This document shows positions 1 through 8,442 of a stretch of 61,101 nt of DNA, piece by piece (within the stretch, counting starts at the first letter, position 1; the number at the start of each line of letters is the position of its first letter). Origin of the DNA: Streptococcus constellatus (GTDB taxonomy: Bacteria; Bacillota; Bacilli; Lactobacillales; Streptococcaceae); the NCBI RefSeq assembly GCF_902167705.1, contig NZ_CABHMZ010000006.1, forward strand, positions 1 through 61,101. The letters are read 5' to 3'. The notes beneath the pieces were generated by a model. The model was not told the DNA's origin, did not search any database, and saw nothing but the letters and a program-made list of their open reading frames with translations. A program made the position numbers and the translations under genes.

Positions 1-110
1 ATGGGAGTAGCTCATAGTTTTTCCTCGGGTTCTGTTTGTGTGGTTACTTACAGTTTACACCAATGAAACGCTATGAGTTTTTTTGTTGAACTATATTTTA
101 CAATTTATCA
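1..110 (-). mobile_element. IS30-family element, left partial copy (5' end only)
   Basis: This stretch is the reverse complement of 60376-60485, with one mismatch that I can see in the run of A/T near position 80. It contains the upstream end of an IS30-family element and, at 15-1 on the minus strand, the first five codons of its transposase (MSYSH). The rest of the element lies outside the window to the left. The shared sequence stops at position 110, which marks the probable boundary between IS and host DNA. Confidence 0.85.
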
Positions 111-618
111 TAAGAAAAAAAGAGAACTGTTATCCAGCAATTATGATATTGTAAAAATCCCCTTGGGCATGGCCTTAGATAATGTAATCCAACGACCGGA
201 ATATCGGCAACTAGTCATTGGAGGTCTGTATTTGCTGGATATTTCCGTGCCAAAGGAAGACCTACTCACGATAAAGGATCAGGTAGACAGCTTTTGTATC
301 ATGTATGCCGCAGCAAACAATCGTCTGGACAACATCAAGGCCTATAACTTGCTGAAAAGTAAGACCGTCTATTTTCTGGGAGAGATGCTACGAGCTGATA
401 TAAATCTAGGTCAGCAGTTTGGCTATCAGACCCTGAAGAGGGAAGTTAGTGGACACACCTACGAAGCTATTCCTTGTTTTTTGACTGAGGAAAGTGCTCA
501 GAAGTTCAACAGCCAGCATTTGCCAGTCAGCCCGGTTAACTTAGAATATCTGAAATTCTTCTGGAACAAGCCTTTGATTATTGAACCCTACAGAAATTAT
601 TGGATCGAATTTTTATAA
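73..618 (+). CDS. Small hypothetical protein, 5' end cut by IS30 (possibly SseB-like)
   Basis: The open frame begins inside the IS end (first 13 residues are IS-encoded) and continues into host DNA from about position 111. The gene has therefore probably lost its own start and N-terminus. The remaining soluble protein has no signal peptide or membrane segment. Its C-terminal half (YEAIPCFLTEESAQKF, then KPLIIEPYRNYWIEF) faintly resembles SseB-type domains, in which an iPvFts-like strand precedes a conserved NP-rich end. That resemblance is weak and I cannot name a function. There is no convincing ribosome binding site before ATG 73, so it may not be translated, or only from an internal ATG at about 169. 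A pseudogene is the most likely status. Confidence 0.5.
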   Translation: MSFFVELYFTIYHKKKRELLSSNYDIVKIPLGMALDNVIQRPEYRQLVIGGLYLLDISVPKEDLLTIKDQVDSFCIMYAAANNRLDNIKAYNLLKSKTVYFLGEMLRADINLGQQFGYQTLKREVSGHTYEAIPCFLTEESAQKFNSQHLPVSPVNLEYLKFFWNKPLIIEPYRNYWIEFL

Positions 619-666
619 CGAGGACGGAAAATCACAGCAAATGCGGGGTTTTCCTTTATTATTATA

Positions 667-695
667 TTGACAAGCAACTAGAAAAGTACTAGACT
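667..695 (+). promoter_or_regulatory. Predicted sigma-A promoter of the ucpA-like gene
   Basis: TTGACA at 667-672 and TAGACT at 690-695 are separated by 17 bases. Transcription would start near 702 and give a leader of about 65 nt before the ATG at 767. The spacer contains a small repeat (CTAG, N7, CTAG) that could be an operator, but no regulator gene is adjacent. Confidence 0.6.
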
Positions 696-766
696 AAAGT
701 TAGAAATACATCATAAAATGTCACAAAAATCTGCCAAACTTCTTCGTTTTAGAAAGGATGGTTACC

Positions 767-1564
767 ATGGCTAAATTAGATGGAAAAGTTGCTTTGATTA
801 CTGGAGCTGCTGTCGGTCTGGGTCAGGGCATTGCCTCAGTCTATGCCAAATATGGCGCTAAGCTCTGCCTTTTCGACCTAGACCCCCAAGTAGAAGCAAC
901 TGCTCAAGAACTTCGTGACAGCTACCAAATAGATATTATCAACTATATCGGTGATGTCAGTCGTCGAGAAGATTTGGAAGCGGCTGTCTCTCAGACTATC
1001 CAAGCCTTTGGGCATCTTGATATTGCCTGCTGTAATGCTGGTATCTGCAAGCTGATGCCCTTTGAAGAAATGACAGATCAGATACGAGATCAACATATTA
1101 ATGTCAATATCAAGGGCGTTTGGAACACTTGTCAGACAGCCATCAAGCCCATGTTAAAACAAGGAGCAGGTGCTATCGTCATCGCATCGTCTGTGACAGG
1201 CGATTTGGTTGCTGATGCTGGAGAAGCAGCTTACGCTATGACCAAGGCAGCTCTGGTCGGCTTAACCAAGGCCTTTGCAGTAGAATATGCCGATCGCAAT
1301 ATTCGGGTCAATTGCAGCCAGCTAGGCTATGCTCGAACACCGATGGTCGAAAAAATGGCCCTAGAATCCAACCCAGAACATCCAGAAATTCCTATTCAAG
1401 ATATTGCGGCTGCTGTCCCAATGAAAAGATTGGCTAAACCGCAAGAAGTAGGGGAACTCTTTGCCTTTCTAGGTAGTGACGAATCCTCCTATCTTACAGG
1501 ATCTCAAATTGTCATTGACGGCGGTAGTACCCTACCAGAAACTATGAGCATGGGCACAAACTAG
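767..1564 (+). CDS. ucpA: SDR-family oxidoreductase, UcpA-like
   Basis: A 265-residue classical short-chain dehydrogenase/reductase, soluble and NAD(P)-dependent. The Rossmann motif TGAAVGLG is at 12-19, NAG at 90-92, the catalytic Ser near 142 and Y156xxxK160. The C-terminal end (SSYLTG, then GGSTLPETMSMG) and the segment SSVTGDLVADAGE closely follow E. coli UcpA, whose substrate is not established. ATG 767 was chosen over ATG 758 because AGAAAGGA sits about 9 bases before 767 but abuts 758. The gene stands alone between its own promoter and a strong terminator, so the neighbourhood gives no clue to the substrate. Confidence 0.85.
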   Translation: MAKLDGKVALITGAAVGLGQGIASVYAKYGAKLCLFDLDPQVEATAQELRDSYQIDIINYIGDVSRREDLEAAVSQTIQAFGHLDIACCNAGICKLMPFEEMTDQIRDQHINVNIKGVWNTCQTAIKPMLKQGAGAIVIASSVTGDLVADAGEAAYAMTKAALVGLTKAFAVEYADRNIRVNCSQLGYARTPMVEKMALESNPEHPEIPIQDIAAAVPMKRLAKPQEVGELFAFLGSDESSYLTGSQIVIDGGSTLPETMSMGTN

Positions 1565-1585
1565 CAGCATTTAGCTCAATTCAAT

Positions 1586-1625
1586 AAAAAGTTTGCATAA
1601 TTTAAGGTATGCAAACTTTTTTATT
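1586..1625. terminator. Bidirectional terminator between ucpA and xerS
   Basis: AAAAAGTTTGCATA (1586-1599) pairs with TATGCAAACTTTTT (1608-1621) around an 8-base loop. U-tracts occur on both strands, so it can end both the rightward ucpA transcript and the leftward xerS transcript. Confidence 0.85.
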
Positions 1626-2696
1626 TTATAGATTATCCAATGCATTTTTTTGTTCATCATTAACAATATGGGTGTAGAGGTCTGTAACTTGAGTACTGGC
1701 ATGCCCTAGCTGATGACTGACCAAAACTTGAGATTTAGTAGCATCATAAAGTCGAGTAGCCAGCGTATGACGGAGTTTGTGAGGTGTCACTCGAATTTTG
1801 AAATCTTCAGAATACTTGGCAACCATCTTTTCTACACTAGAAGCATCGATCCGATTGGGAACACCTCTATATTCTGTCAAAAAGAGGGCAGTGTCTGATT
1901 TTTCAGCTTTATAGCGTTTAGAGCGAACCTCCAGATACCTTTCCAAATAAGCTTTGGCAAAAGCTGCAACATTGACAGAATCTCTTTTCCCGCCCTTACG
2001 AGTAACTTCAATGACCATCATTTTGAGGTTCAGGTCTTTCAAATCAAGATTTACTGCCTCGGATAGACGAATACCAGATGCAAGAAGCAGTGCTATGATT
2101 GCCAAATCTCGCTCTTTATTTTTGTCAAAAGAGGAGAGAGCCCGATTTGATAAATTTTTAGGGTATTCTTCATCAATATAATTCAAAAACTGTTCAGTTT
2201 CCTCGCCTAAAAAGAGTTTTTGTTTGATGTTTTCAGCGCGCGCAGCTAAAGTCTCTCTCTTTTTCTTAGTAGACACTTTTTTCATGGCATTACGATAGAA
2301 ATAAGGCTCCCCACTCTCATTTTCCACCTCTTCAGTTAAATATTTATAAAGGCTAGAGAGAGCAGAGAGCGTGCGGTTAATAGTAGTTTGCGATACTCCG
2401 TTCTGTGTAGTATTAGCATTAAGTAATGGACGTTCCCGTAAGTAAAGAATAAACGCTTCCATATCTTTTTTAGTCATATTTTCCAATACTGACAGAGGAA
2501 TTTCTGCAATCTGCGACACATCAGCAATTCCAGAGTCTAAAATCCAATGAAAAAAGCGATCATATTCTTTGAGATATTCATATAAAGTTGTAAAACTGTA
2601 TGGAACAGTCAATTTAGACTGATAGTATTCCAAAACGTACCAAGGCATGATGGCCTTTAGTTTTTCAATTCTTTCTAACAATATTTCGCGTTTCAT
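1626..2696 (-). CDS. xerS: Tyrosine recombinase XerS
   Basis: A 356-residue tyrosine recombinase that, in streptococci and lactococci, resolves chromosome dimers alone at difSL together with FtsK, in place of the XerC/XerD pair. It has an N-terminal SAM-like core-binding domain and a C-terminal catalytic domain. Visible catalytic residues are Arg in [14 protein letters not shown], Lys in [28 protein letters not shown] and the nucleophile Tyr in TDLYTHI. The start [10 protein letters not shown] (2696) is the form expected for XerS; an upstream in-frame ATG at 2714 would add six residues. The difSL site lies about 55 bp upstream of the gene, as known for this family. Confidence 0.95.
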   Translation of the reverse strand: MKREILLERIEKLKAIMPWYVLEYYQSKLTVPYSFTTLYEYLKEYDRFFHWILDSGIADVSQIAEIPLSVLENMTKKDMEAFILYLRERPLLNANTTQNGVSQTTINRTLSALSSLYKYLTEEVENESGEPYFYRNAMKKVSTKKKRETLAARAENIKQKLFLGEETEQFLNYIDEEYPKNLSNRALSSFDKNKERDLAIIALLLASGIRLSEAVNLDLKDLNLKMMVIEVTRKGGKRDSVNVAAFAKAYLERYLEVRSKRYKAEKSDTALFLTEYRGVPNRIDASSVEKMVAKYSEDFKIRVTPHKLRHTLATRLYDATKSQVLVSHQLGHASTQVTDLYTHIVNDEQKNALDNL

Positions 2697-2750
2697 TAAG
2701 ATATTCTCCATCATTTTCTATAATAGAAGTATAGCACACTCCTATATTTT

Positions 2751-2781
2751 TTTCAAGAAAATTATAGTTTTTCGGAAAGAT
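2751..2781 (-). other. difSL chromosome dimer resolution site
   Basis: The minus strand of this 31-bp stretch reads ATCTTTCCGAAAAACTATA followed by ATTTTCTTGAAA. This matches the streptococcal/lactococcal difSL site as I remember it: two imperfectly inverted XerS arms around a short centre. It lies directly upstream of xerS, the known arrangement. It marks the place where replication terminates and dimers are resolved at the septum. Confidence 0.9.
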
Positions 2782-2831
2782 GTTGGAGGAAGTTCTATAC
2801 AATATCTCTATTCAGTGATTGCAATTATACA

Positions 2832-2875
2832 AAAAACAAGCCGCTCCTTTAAATTAAGCGACTTGTTTTTTTTGC
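2832..2875. terminator. Terminator of the ylxM-ffh operon
   Basis: AAAAACAAGCCGCT (2832-2845) pairs with AGCGACTTGTTTTT (2857-2870), with one G-T pair and an 11-base loop. It lies 7 bases beyond the ffh stop, and a run of A before the stem gives the U-tract on the minus strand. Confidence 0.8.
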
Positions 2876-2881
2876 GTTTGT

Positions 2882-4432
2882 TTATTTCCGTTTTTTCTTA
2901 GCCTTTTTCATTTTATTTGCCATTCGTTTCATTGCTTGTTTGGTTGCAAATTCACCAATTTTTCCTTTAAGTCCGCCACCAAACATCTGGCTCATGTCAG
3001 GATTTCCAGCACCTCCTAGAGCGGACATGTCCATATTTTGAAGGGCTGACATATCCATACCGTTCATATTTGGCATATTTTTCGGTAAATTGTTAGGATT
3101 GAGACCCATCTGCTTCATCATCTTATTCATATCGCCAGACATGACACCTTGCATGACAGATTTGGCTTGGTTAAAATCCTTAATAAACTTATTCACTTCG
3201 ACAAAGCTATTACCAGAACCTGCAGCAATCCGACGGCGACGACTTGGATTAAGAAGGTCGGGATTTTCCCGTTCGGCAGGTGTCATAGATGAAACAATGG
3301 CACGTTTGCGGGCGATTTCGTTTTCATCTACCTTAAAATTTTTCATAGCAGGATTGTTAGCCATACCAGGAATCATTTTTAGCAAGTCTTCCATCGGTCC
3401 CATGTTTTGCACTTGATCTAGCTGGTCAATGAAATCATTGAAATCAAAGGTGTTTTCTCGCATTTTTTCAGCCATCTCAAGCGATTTCTGCTCATCGTAT
3501 TCCTGAGAGGCTTTTTCAATCAAGGTCAACATATCTCCCATGCCCAAAATACGGCTAGACATTCGGTCTGGGTGGAAGGTTTCAATATCGGTAATTTTTT
3601 CACCAGTACCAGTGAACTTGATTGGTTTACCAGTAATTTGACGGACAGATAAAGCTGCACCGCCACGTGTATCGCCATCAATCTTAGTCAGAATAACCCC
3701 AGTTACTTCCAGCTGAGCATTGAATTCGCGAGCTACATTGGCAGCTTCCTGACCAATCATAGCATCTACGACCAAGAGGATTTCATTTGGTTGAGCCAGT
3801 GCTTTGACATCTCGCAGCTCATTCATAAGTCTTTCGTCAATTTGCAAACGACCTGCCGTATCAATCAATACATAGTCGTTGTGATTAGCCTTAGCTTGCT
3901 CTAGACCTTGACGAACAATCTCTATTGCTGGTACTTCTGTGCCCAGTGAAAAGACTGGTACATCAATTTGCTGACCAAGAGTTTTAAGCTGGTCAATGGC
4001 TGCTGGACGGTAAATATCAGCAGCTATCATCAAAGGACGAGCGTTTTCTTCTTTCTTGAGTTTATTGGCTAACTTTCCAGCAAACGTAGTCTTACCAGCA
4101 CCTTGAAGACCAACCATCATGATAATAGTCGGAATTTTTGGAGATTTGATAATTTCTGCCGTATCAGACCCCAGTACAGTAGTCAATTCCTCATCAACAA
4201 TCTTGATGATTTGTTGAGCAGGATTTAACGTATCAATAACTTCATGTCCGACAGCACGCTCACGAACTTTCTTGATGAAATCTTTGACAACTGGTAAAGC
4301 TACATCGGCCTCCAAGAGCGCCAGACGAATTTCTTTAGTTGCTTCCTGGACATCACTCTCGGAAATTTTGCCCTTGCGACGCAGATTTTTAAAAACGTTC
4401 TGCAAACGTTCGGTTAAACTTTCAAATGCCAT
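2882..4432 (-). CDS. ffh: Signal recognition particle GTPase Ffh (SRP54)
   Basis: A 516-residue protein subunit of the bacterial signal recognition particle. It binds signal sequences and 4.5S RNA and delivers ribosomes to FtsY at the membrane. The N domain (1-90) is followed by the G domain with GLQGAGKTT (108-116), the DTAGR loop, and TKIDGDTRGGAALS. The C-terminal M domain is rich in Met, with the RNA-binding helix region around SRRRRIAAGSG and a Met/Asn/Gly-rich tail typical of streptococci. It is the second gene of a ylxM-ffh pair with a 72-nt gap. Confidence 0.97.
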   Translation of the reverse strand: MAFESLTERLQNVFKNLRRKGKISESDVQEATKEIRLALLEADVALPVVKDFIKKVRERAVGHEVIDTLNPAQQIIKIVDEELTTVLGSDTAEIIKSPKIPTIIMMVGLQGAGKTTFAGKLANKLKKEENARPLMIAADIYRPAAIDQLKTLGQQIDVPVFSLGTEVPAIEIVRQGLEQAKANHNDYVLIDTAGRLQIDERLMNELRDVKALAQPNEILLVVDAMIGQEAANVAREFNAQLEVTGVILTKIDGDTRGGAALSVRQITGKPIKFTGTGEKITDIETFHPDRMSSRILGMGDMLTLIEKASQEYDEQKSLEMAEKMRENTFDFNDFIDQLDQVQNMGPMEDLLKMIPGMANNPAMKNFKVDENEIARKRAIVSSMTPAERENPDLLNPSRRRRIAAGSGNSFVEVNKFIKDFNQAKSVMQGVMSGDMNKMMKQMGLNPNNLPKNMPNMNGMDMSALQNMDMSALGGAGNPDMSQMFGGGLKGKIGEFATKQAMKRMANKMKKAKKKRK

Positions 4433-4504
4433 AAATTTTATTTCTCCTAGTTAATTTCTATGTTATTGGTTATTGATTTTTGCGTTTTTTGAGCTGACAA
4501 TTCA

Positions 4505-4837
4505 CTATTCCCGATTGTCAATACTGGATAAAAGTGCGATTTGCTCTTGTAAATAGGTATCATTAGCATATTTTTCCATTATTTGATCGAAAATCTGGCT
4601 TCTGACGATATAGTCTGAATACATGTGGAGCTTCTTTTCGTAGTCTTCGAGAATCTTTTCTGTCCGTTTGATATTGTCATAGACAGCCTGACGACTAACT
4701 TGAAATTCCTCAGCAATCTCAGCCAAACTGTAATCATCCGCATAGTAAAGCTCGATATAATTCATTTGTTTATCTGTTAAAAGCGCTGCATAAAACTCAA
4801 AAAGAGCATTCATTCGATTGGTTTTTTCAATTTCCAT
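4505..4837 (-). CDS. ylxM: YlxM-family helix-turn-helix protein
   Basis: A 110-residue protein with a sigma-70 region-4-like helix-turn-helix ([23 protein letters not shown], about residues 36-58). YlxM is almost always encoded just upstream of ffh and is thought to help SRP assembly or function; its exact role is less certain than its position. The C-terminal half is acidic and helical. The start MEIEKTNRM matches the family. It is probably cotranscribed with ffh. Confidence 0.9.
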   Translation of the reverse strand: MEIEKTNRMNALFEFYAALLTDKQMNYIELYYADDYSLAEIAEEFQVSRQAVYDNIKRTEKILEDYEKKLHMYSDYIVRSQIFDQIMEKYANDTYLQEQIALLSSIDNRE

Positions 4838-4898
4838 AAGAAATATTATATCAAAAAATACAGATAAACTCTACTAGTGAAGAGCTTTACTCACTAAA

Positions 4899-4926
4899 AA
4901 ACACTCTTAAATCGCTAAGGGTGTTT
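4899..4926 (-). terminator. Terminator of the GntR-family regulator gene
   Basis: On the minus strand AAACACCCTTA and TAAGAGTGTTT form an 11-bp stem with a 6-base loop, followed by a run of T. It separates the regulator gene (stop at 4953) from ylxM. Confidence 0.75.
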
Positions 4927-4952
4927 ACGTATATTAAATTATGTAAATCAAA

Positions 4953-5651
4953 TCAGTTATTTTCTAAATAAAATTCAAACCGTTCCCCTACATACTGACT
5001 TTTAACATATTCAAAAGCGGTGCCATTGTCAAAATAAGAAATCTGTGTCAAACCAAGAATGGCATGTCCTCTAGGAATTTCTAAGTACTGCGCAATCTTT
5101 TCTTTGGCAAGATGAGCATAGATGGTCTGTTGAGATTTTCCGATTTTATAGCCATGTTCTTGTAAGGTTTGGAAAAAATGCTTCGTTATTTCTTCTTTAT
5201 TAAAATTTTTGATGAATTTCTCTGGAATGGAAGCGACTTCGTAAACTACGGGAATATTGTCCGCATACCGCACCCGCTCCATACGAATGACATTTTCCGT
5301 CTTTTCGATTCCTAATTTTTCGACCTCTTCTTTACTCGGCAATGTTCGACGGTAAGAAATTAGCTGACTCGATGGTATCTTGCCTTGAGATTTAATGATT
5401 TCTGTAAAACTGGTTGTGCCACGCATCTTTTCCTGAACTCGCGTACTGGCTACAAACGTACCACTTCCCATACGACGTTCCAGCACTCCTTCTTCTACTA
5501 AAAGAGTGATTGCCTGACGGAGTGTCATGCGACTAACTTCAAATTGTTCAGCTAAATCGCGCTCGCTTGGCAAGCGCTGTCCGATTTTCCAAATTTCTTC
5601 GTCGATTTCTTTTTTTATTTGATCGTGAATTTTAATATAGGCTGGAAGCAT
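4953..5651 (-). CDS. GntR-family transcriptional regulator (HutC/UTRA type)
   Basis: A 232-residue regulator with an N-terminal winged helix (LPSERDLAEQFEVSRMTLRQAITLLVEEGVLERRMGSGTFV, about 27-68, quoted here only to show position and key residues in part: PSERDLAEQF and GSGTFV) and a C-terminal UTRA effector domain ending in EYVKSQYVGERFEFYLE. UTRA regulators of this class sense small molecules such as sugar phosphates; NagR/YvoA-like GlcNAc-6-phosphate sensing is one possibility, but nothing here proves it. ATG 5651 was chosen because GAAAGGGG lies 5 bases upstream; a TTG 15 bases earlier is in frame. It is divergent from guaA across about 140 bp, so it could affect guaA, itself or distant genes. 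Confidence 0.85.
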   Translation of the reverse strand: MLPAYIKIHDQIKKEIDEEIWKIGQRLPSERDLAEQFEVSRMTLRQAITLLVEEGVLERRMGSGTFVASTRVQEKMRGTTSFTEIIKSQGKIPSSQLISYRRTLPSKEEVEKLGIEKTENVIRMERVRYADNIPVVYEVASIPEKFIKNFNKEEITKHFFQTLQEHGYKIGKSQQTIYAHLAKEKIAQYLEIPRGHAILGLTQISYFDNGTAFEYVKSQYVGERFEFYLENN

Positions 5652-5684
5652 AATAACCCCTTTCAAGACTGGTTTTCTCTCTTC

Positions 5685-5713
5685 ATTGTATTATCAATTG
5701 AAATAAAAGTCAA
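5685..5713 (-). promoter_or_regulatory. Predicted promoter of the gntR-family gene
   Basis: On the minus strand TTGACT (5713-5708) and TACAAT (5690-5685) are 17 bases apart. They lie about 35 nt upstream of the chosen start. Confidence 0.6.
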
Positions 5714-5729
5714 TTCCCATTCAATGTTA

Positions 5730-5759
5730 TTGGAAAAAGTCTCTATTTTGTGTTAGAAT
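5730..5759 (+). promoter_or_regulatory. Predicted promoter of guaA
   Basis: TTGGAA (5730-5735) and TAGAAT (5754-5759) have an 18-base spacer and a TG two bases before the -10. The leader to ATG 5793 would be under 30 nt, so no riboswitch fits between. Confidence 0.5.
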
Positions 5760-5792
5760 AAACAAAGAAGTTTCATTTGAGAAAGGAAAGAA

Positions 5793-7352
5793 ATGGCAAC
5801 TACAACTGAATTGCAAGATATTGAAAGAATCATTGTATTGGATTATGGCAGCCAATATAATCAGCTCATCTCACGCCGTATTCGGGAGATTGGTGTTTTT
5901 TCTGAGCTAAAAAGCAATAAGATCACAGCCGCTGAAGTTCGCGAGATAAATCCGGTCGGAATTATCCTGTCTGGTGGACCAAATTCTGTCTATGAAGAAG
6001 GCTCATTTGATCTTGACCCTGAAATTTTAGAATTGGGTATTCCAATTCTAGGAATTTGTTATGGAATGCAGCTTTTGACTCACAAATTAGGTGGGAAAGT
6101 TGTACCTGCTGGAAATGCCGGAAACCGTGAGTATGGTCAATCAGAGCTTATTCATACTGATTCACAGCTTTTTGCAAGCACTCCTGAAAAACAAATCGTT
6201 CTTATGAGTCACGGAGATGCTGTTACAGAAATTCCTCAAGGATTTGTACGAACTGGAACTTCTGCTGATTGTCCATTTGCAGCTATTGAAAATCCAGCTA
6301 AGAAAATCTATGGTATCCAATTCCACCCTGAAGTACGTCATTCTGTTTATGGTTATGATATTCTGCGCAACTTTGCTTTAAACATTTGTGGCGCCAAGGG
6401 CGATTGGTCAATGGATAATTTTATTGATATGCAAATCAAGCAAATTCGAGAAACGGTTGGTGATAAACGCGTCCTTCTAGGTCTTTCGGGCGGTGTTGAT
6501 TCATCAGTTGTTGGTGTTCTCCTTCAAAAAGCTATTGGAGACCAGCTTATCTGTATCTTTGTAGATCATGGATTGCTCCGCAAGGGCGAAGCAGATCAAG
6601 TCATGGATTCTCTTGGGGGGAAATTCGGTCTTAATATCGTCAAAGCAGATGCTGCCAAACGTTTCCTTGATAAATTAGCTGGTGTTTCTGATCCAGAACA
6701 AAAGCGTAAAATCATCGGCAATGAGTTTGTTTATGTCTTTGATGATGAAGCAAGTAAGCTAAAAGATGTAAAATTCCTCGCACAAGGAACACTTTACACC
6801 GATGTGATTGAATCTGGTACTGATACTGCCCAAACAATCAAATCGCACCACAACGTCGGTGGACTTCCCGAAGACATGCAGTTCAAACTGATTGAACCAC
6901 TCAATACACTTTATAAAGACGAAGTTCGTGCACTTGGTACAGAACTTGGTATGCCGGATGAAATCGTTTGGCGTCAACCATTTCCAGGTCCAGGGCTTGC
7001 CATTCGCATTATGGGTGAAATTACAGAAGAAAAACTCACAACTGTTCGCGAATCCGATGCCATTCTTCGCGAAGAAATCGTGAAAGCTGGACTTGATCGT
7101 GATATCTGGCAATACTTCACTGTAAATACTGGTGTTCGTTCAGTAGGTGTTATGGGTGATGGTCGAACTTATGATTATACCATTGCTATCCGTGCTATCA
7201 CTTCTATCGACGGGATGACAGCAGATTTTGCTAAAATCCCTTGGGAAGTATTACAAAAAATCTCTGTTCGTATCGTCAATGAAGTAGATCACGTTAACCG
7301 CATTGTCTACGACATTACCAGTAAACCACCAGCAACGGTTGAGTGGGAGTAA
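5793..7352 (+). CDS. guaA: GMP synthase (glutamine-hydrolysing)
   Basis: A 519-residue cytosolic enzyme that converts XMP, ATP and glutamine to GMP, the last step of guanine nucleotide synthesis. The class I glutamine amidotransferase domain occupies about 1-200, with the nucleophile Cys89 in GICYGMQ and the dyad His178/Glu180 in QFHPEV. The ATP-pyrophosphatase domain follows, with the PP-loop SGGVDSS at 232-238, and a C-terminal dimerisation domain ends in KPPATVEWE. Length and motifs are complete. GAGAAAGGAAAG precedes the ATG. It complements guaC, xpt and pbuX further right in balancing guanine pools. Confidence 0.98.
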   Translation: MATTTELQDIERIIVLDYGSQYNQLISRRIREIGVFSELKSNKITAAEVREINPVGIILSGGPNSVYEEGSFDLDPEILELGIPILGICYGMQLLTHKLGGKVVPAGNAGNREYGQSELIHTDSQLFASTPEKQIVLMSHGDAVTEIPQGFVRTGTSADCPFAAIENPAKKIYGIQFHPEVRHSVYGYDILRNFALNICGAKGDWSMDNFIDMQIKQIRETVGDKRVLLGLSGGVDSSVVGVLLQKAIGDQLICIFVDHGLLRKGEADQVMDSLGGKFGLNIVKADAAKRFLDKLAGVSDPEQKRKIIGNEFVYVFDDEASKLKDVKFLAQGTLYTDVIESGTDTAQTIKSHHNVGGLPEDMQFKLIEPLNTLYKDEVRALGTELGMPDEIVWRQPFPGPGLAIRIMGEITEEKLTTVRESDAILREEIVKAGLDRDIWQYFTVNTGVRSVGVMGDGRTYDYTIAIRAITSIDGMTADFAKIPWEVLQKISVRIVNEVDHVNRIVYDITSKPPATVEWE

Positions 7353-7358
7353 AAACAA

Positions 7359-7398
7359 AAAAGCTAAACTTCTTATTTCTTGAAGTTTGGCTTTTAAA
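7359..7398. terminator. Terminator shared by guaA and the convergent hydrolase gene
   Basis: AAAAGCTAAACTTC (7359-7372) pairs with GAAGTTTGGCTTTT (7382-7395) with one G-T pair. A and T tracts flank both sides, so it can work in both directions. Confidence 0.85.
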
Positions 7399-7407
7399 TT
7401 TGTCAGC

Positions 7408-8262
7408 TTATTTTCCCCACAAAAATTGAATCAGTATTTTATCTACTTCTGGATTTTCATGTAATTGGCTATGTTGTGCTAATTTACCTGTGATTTTCTT
7501 TTCTTGATAAGATTTTGCATTATCGACAACCAAGTATTTCAAGCTGCGAGATGAAGCGTTTAAAACAGAACCGTCTGATCCGTTTTTATAGTCACCGTAG
7601 ATATTCAAAACGTCAATTTGATTTTGTGGAAAAACTTCACGTAATGGCAATAATCTTTGGAAAGTTTGTGTGAGTTGATTTGGTTGCCCTGTCGTTTTAT
7701 CTACTTTTACATCAGATGGTAAGCCCATAGCTTCTAAACCGGCAGCAAAATTAGCAATATTCACTTGTTTTTGCAATTGTGGTAATTTCTCATCTTGTCC
7801 ATGCTCTAAAAGATAATACAAAATAGCCATATTTCCTAAAGAATGCCCCACCATATTCATTTTGGTAAACCCATACTTTTCCTGTAGCTTGCTGACGACA
7901 GCTTTTGCATATCGTCCAACATCAATAGGATTGCGATTGTCTTCGTAATTCACTTCTACGATTGGATTGATAGCGCCTTTGGGAATGTCTCCCCTCAACG
8001 TAACCACACCATTTCTGTCAACATTTGCTCGAATAACTGTTTTCGTTACTCCTGCTTTTTTTGCTGCATTCGTCATGTGTCGCTCAGCATTGGCACTACT
8101 TCCATAACCATGAAAGAATAGGGTTGGAGTAGTTGATTGCACATACTTCTGTCTGTCTAATTTCCCTTCAGCATTGACACGGTAAAATAAAAAAGTAGAA
8201 ATAGCAATCAAAATTGTTAAAATTCCTGTAATTAGGGCTATTTTCTTCATCATGTTTAGCAT
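7408..8262 (-). CDS. Membrane-anchored alpha/beta hydrolase (DUF915 family)
   Basis: A protein of about 284 residues with an uncleaved N-terminal membrane segment (KIALITGILTILIAISTFLF) and an extracellular alpha/beta-hydrolase domain. Visible features are the oxyanion-region motif LFFHGYGSS, the nucleophile elbow GHSLG, a probable acid Asp in the NGSDGSV loop and a C-terminal His in QHSQLHENPEV. This fits the Firmicutes DUF915 group of surface hydrolases of unknown substrate. The start is uncertain: ATG 8262 and ATGs at 8253 and 8250 share the same AGAAAG upstream sequence. It is monocistronic, convergent with guaA. Confidence 0.85.
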   Translation of the reverse strand: MLNMMKKIALITGILTILIAISTFLFYRVNAEGKLDRQKYVQSTTPTLFFHGYGSSANAERHMTNAAKKAGVTKTVIRANVDRNGVVTLRGDIPKGAINPIVEVNYEDNRNPIDVGRYAKAVVSKLQEKYGFTKMNMVGHSLGNMAILYYLLEHGQDEKLPQLQKQVNIANFAAGLEAMGLPSDVKVDKTTGQPNQLTQTFQRLLPLREVFPQNQIDVLNIYGDYKNGSDGSVLNASSRSLKYLVVDNAKSYQEKKITGKLAQHSQLHENPEVDKILIQFLWGK

Positions 8263-8362
8263 TTCTTTCTGTGAGATATATTTTTAAGTATAACATGTAA
8301 CAATCTAAATGACAATTGATTTGTTTGAAATGACGTTTTGGATTTAAGGCGATTTGTTGAAT

Positions 8363-8395
8363 AGTAAAAAAGGAAAGTCCCAAAAACTCCCCTTT
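8363..8395 (-). terminator. Terminator of kdgT
   Basis: On the minus strand AAAGGGGAGT pairs with ACTTTCCTTT (two G-U pairs) around TTTTGGG, followed by six T residues. It lies about 50 nt after the kdgT stop. Confidence 0.65.
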
Positions 8396-8442
8396 AATAA
8401 ATTATTAAATGTTATCATCAAACAACAAGTGAACTTTTAAAA

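Noticed and set aside
673..692. Operator for a TetR-type regulator on the ucpA promoter
   Set aside because: The CTAG repeats are only 4 bp and no regulator is nearby, so the signal is within chance for AT-rich DNA.
6759..7112. A 117-codon open frame antisense to guaA
   Set aside because: It overlaps the conserved C-terminal half of guaA and shows no ribosome binding site or family motif.
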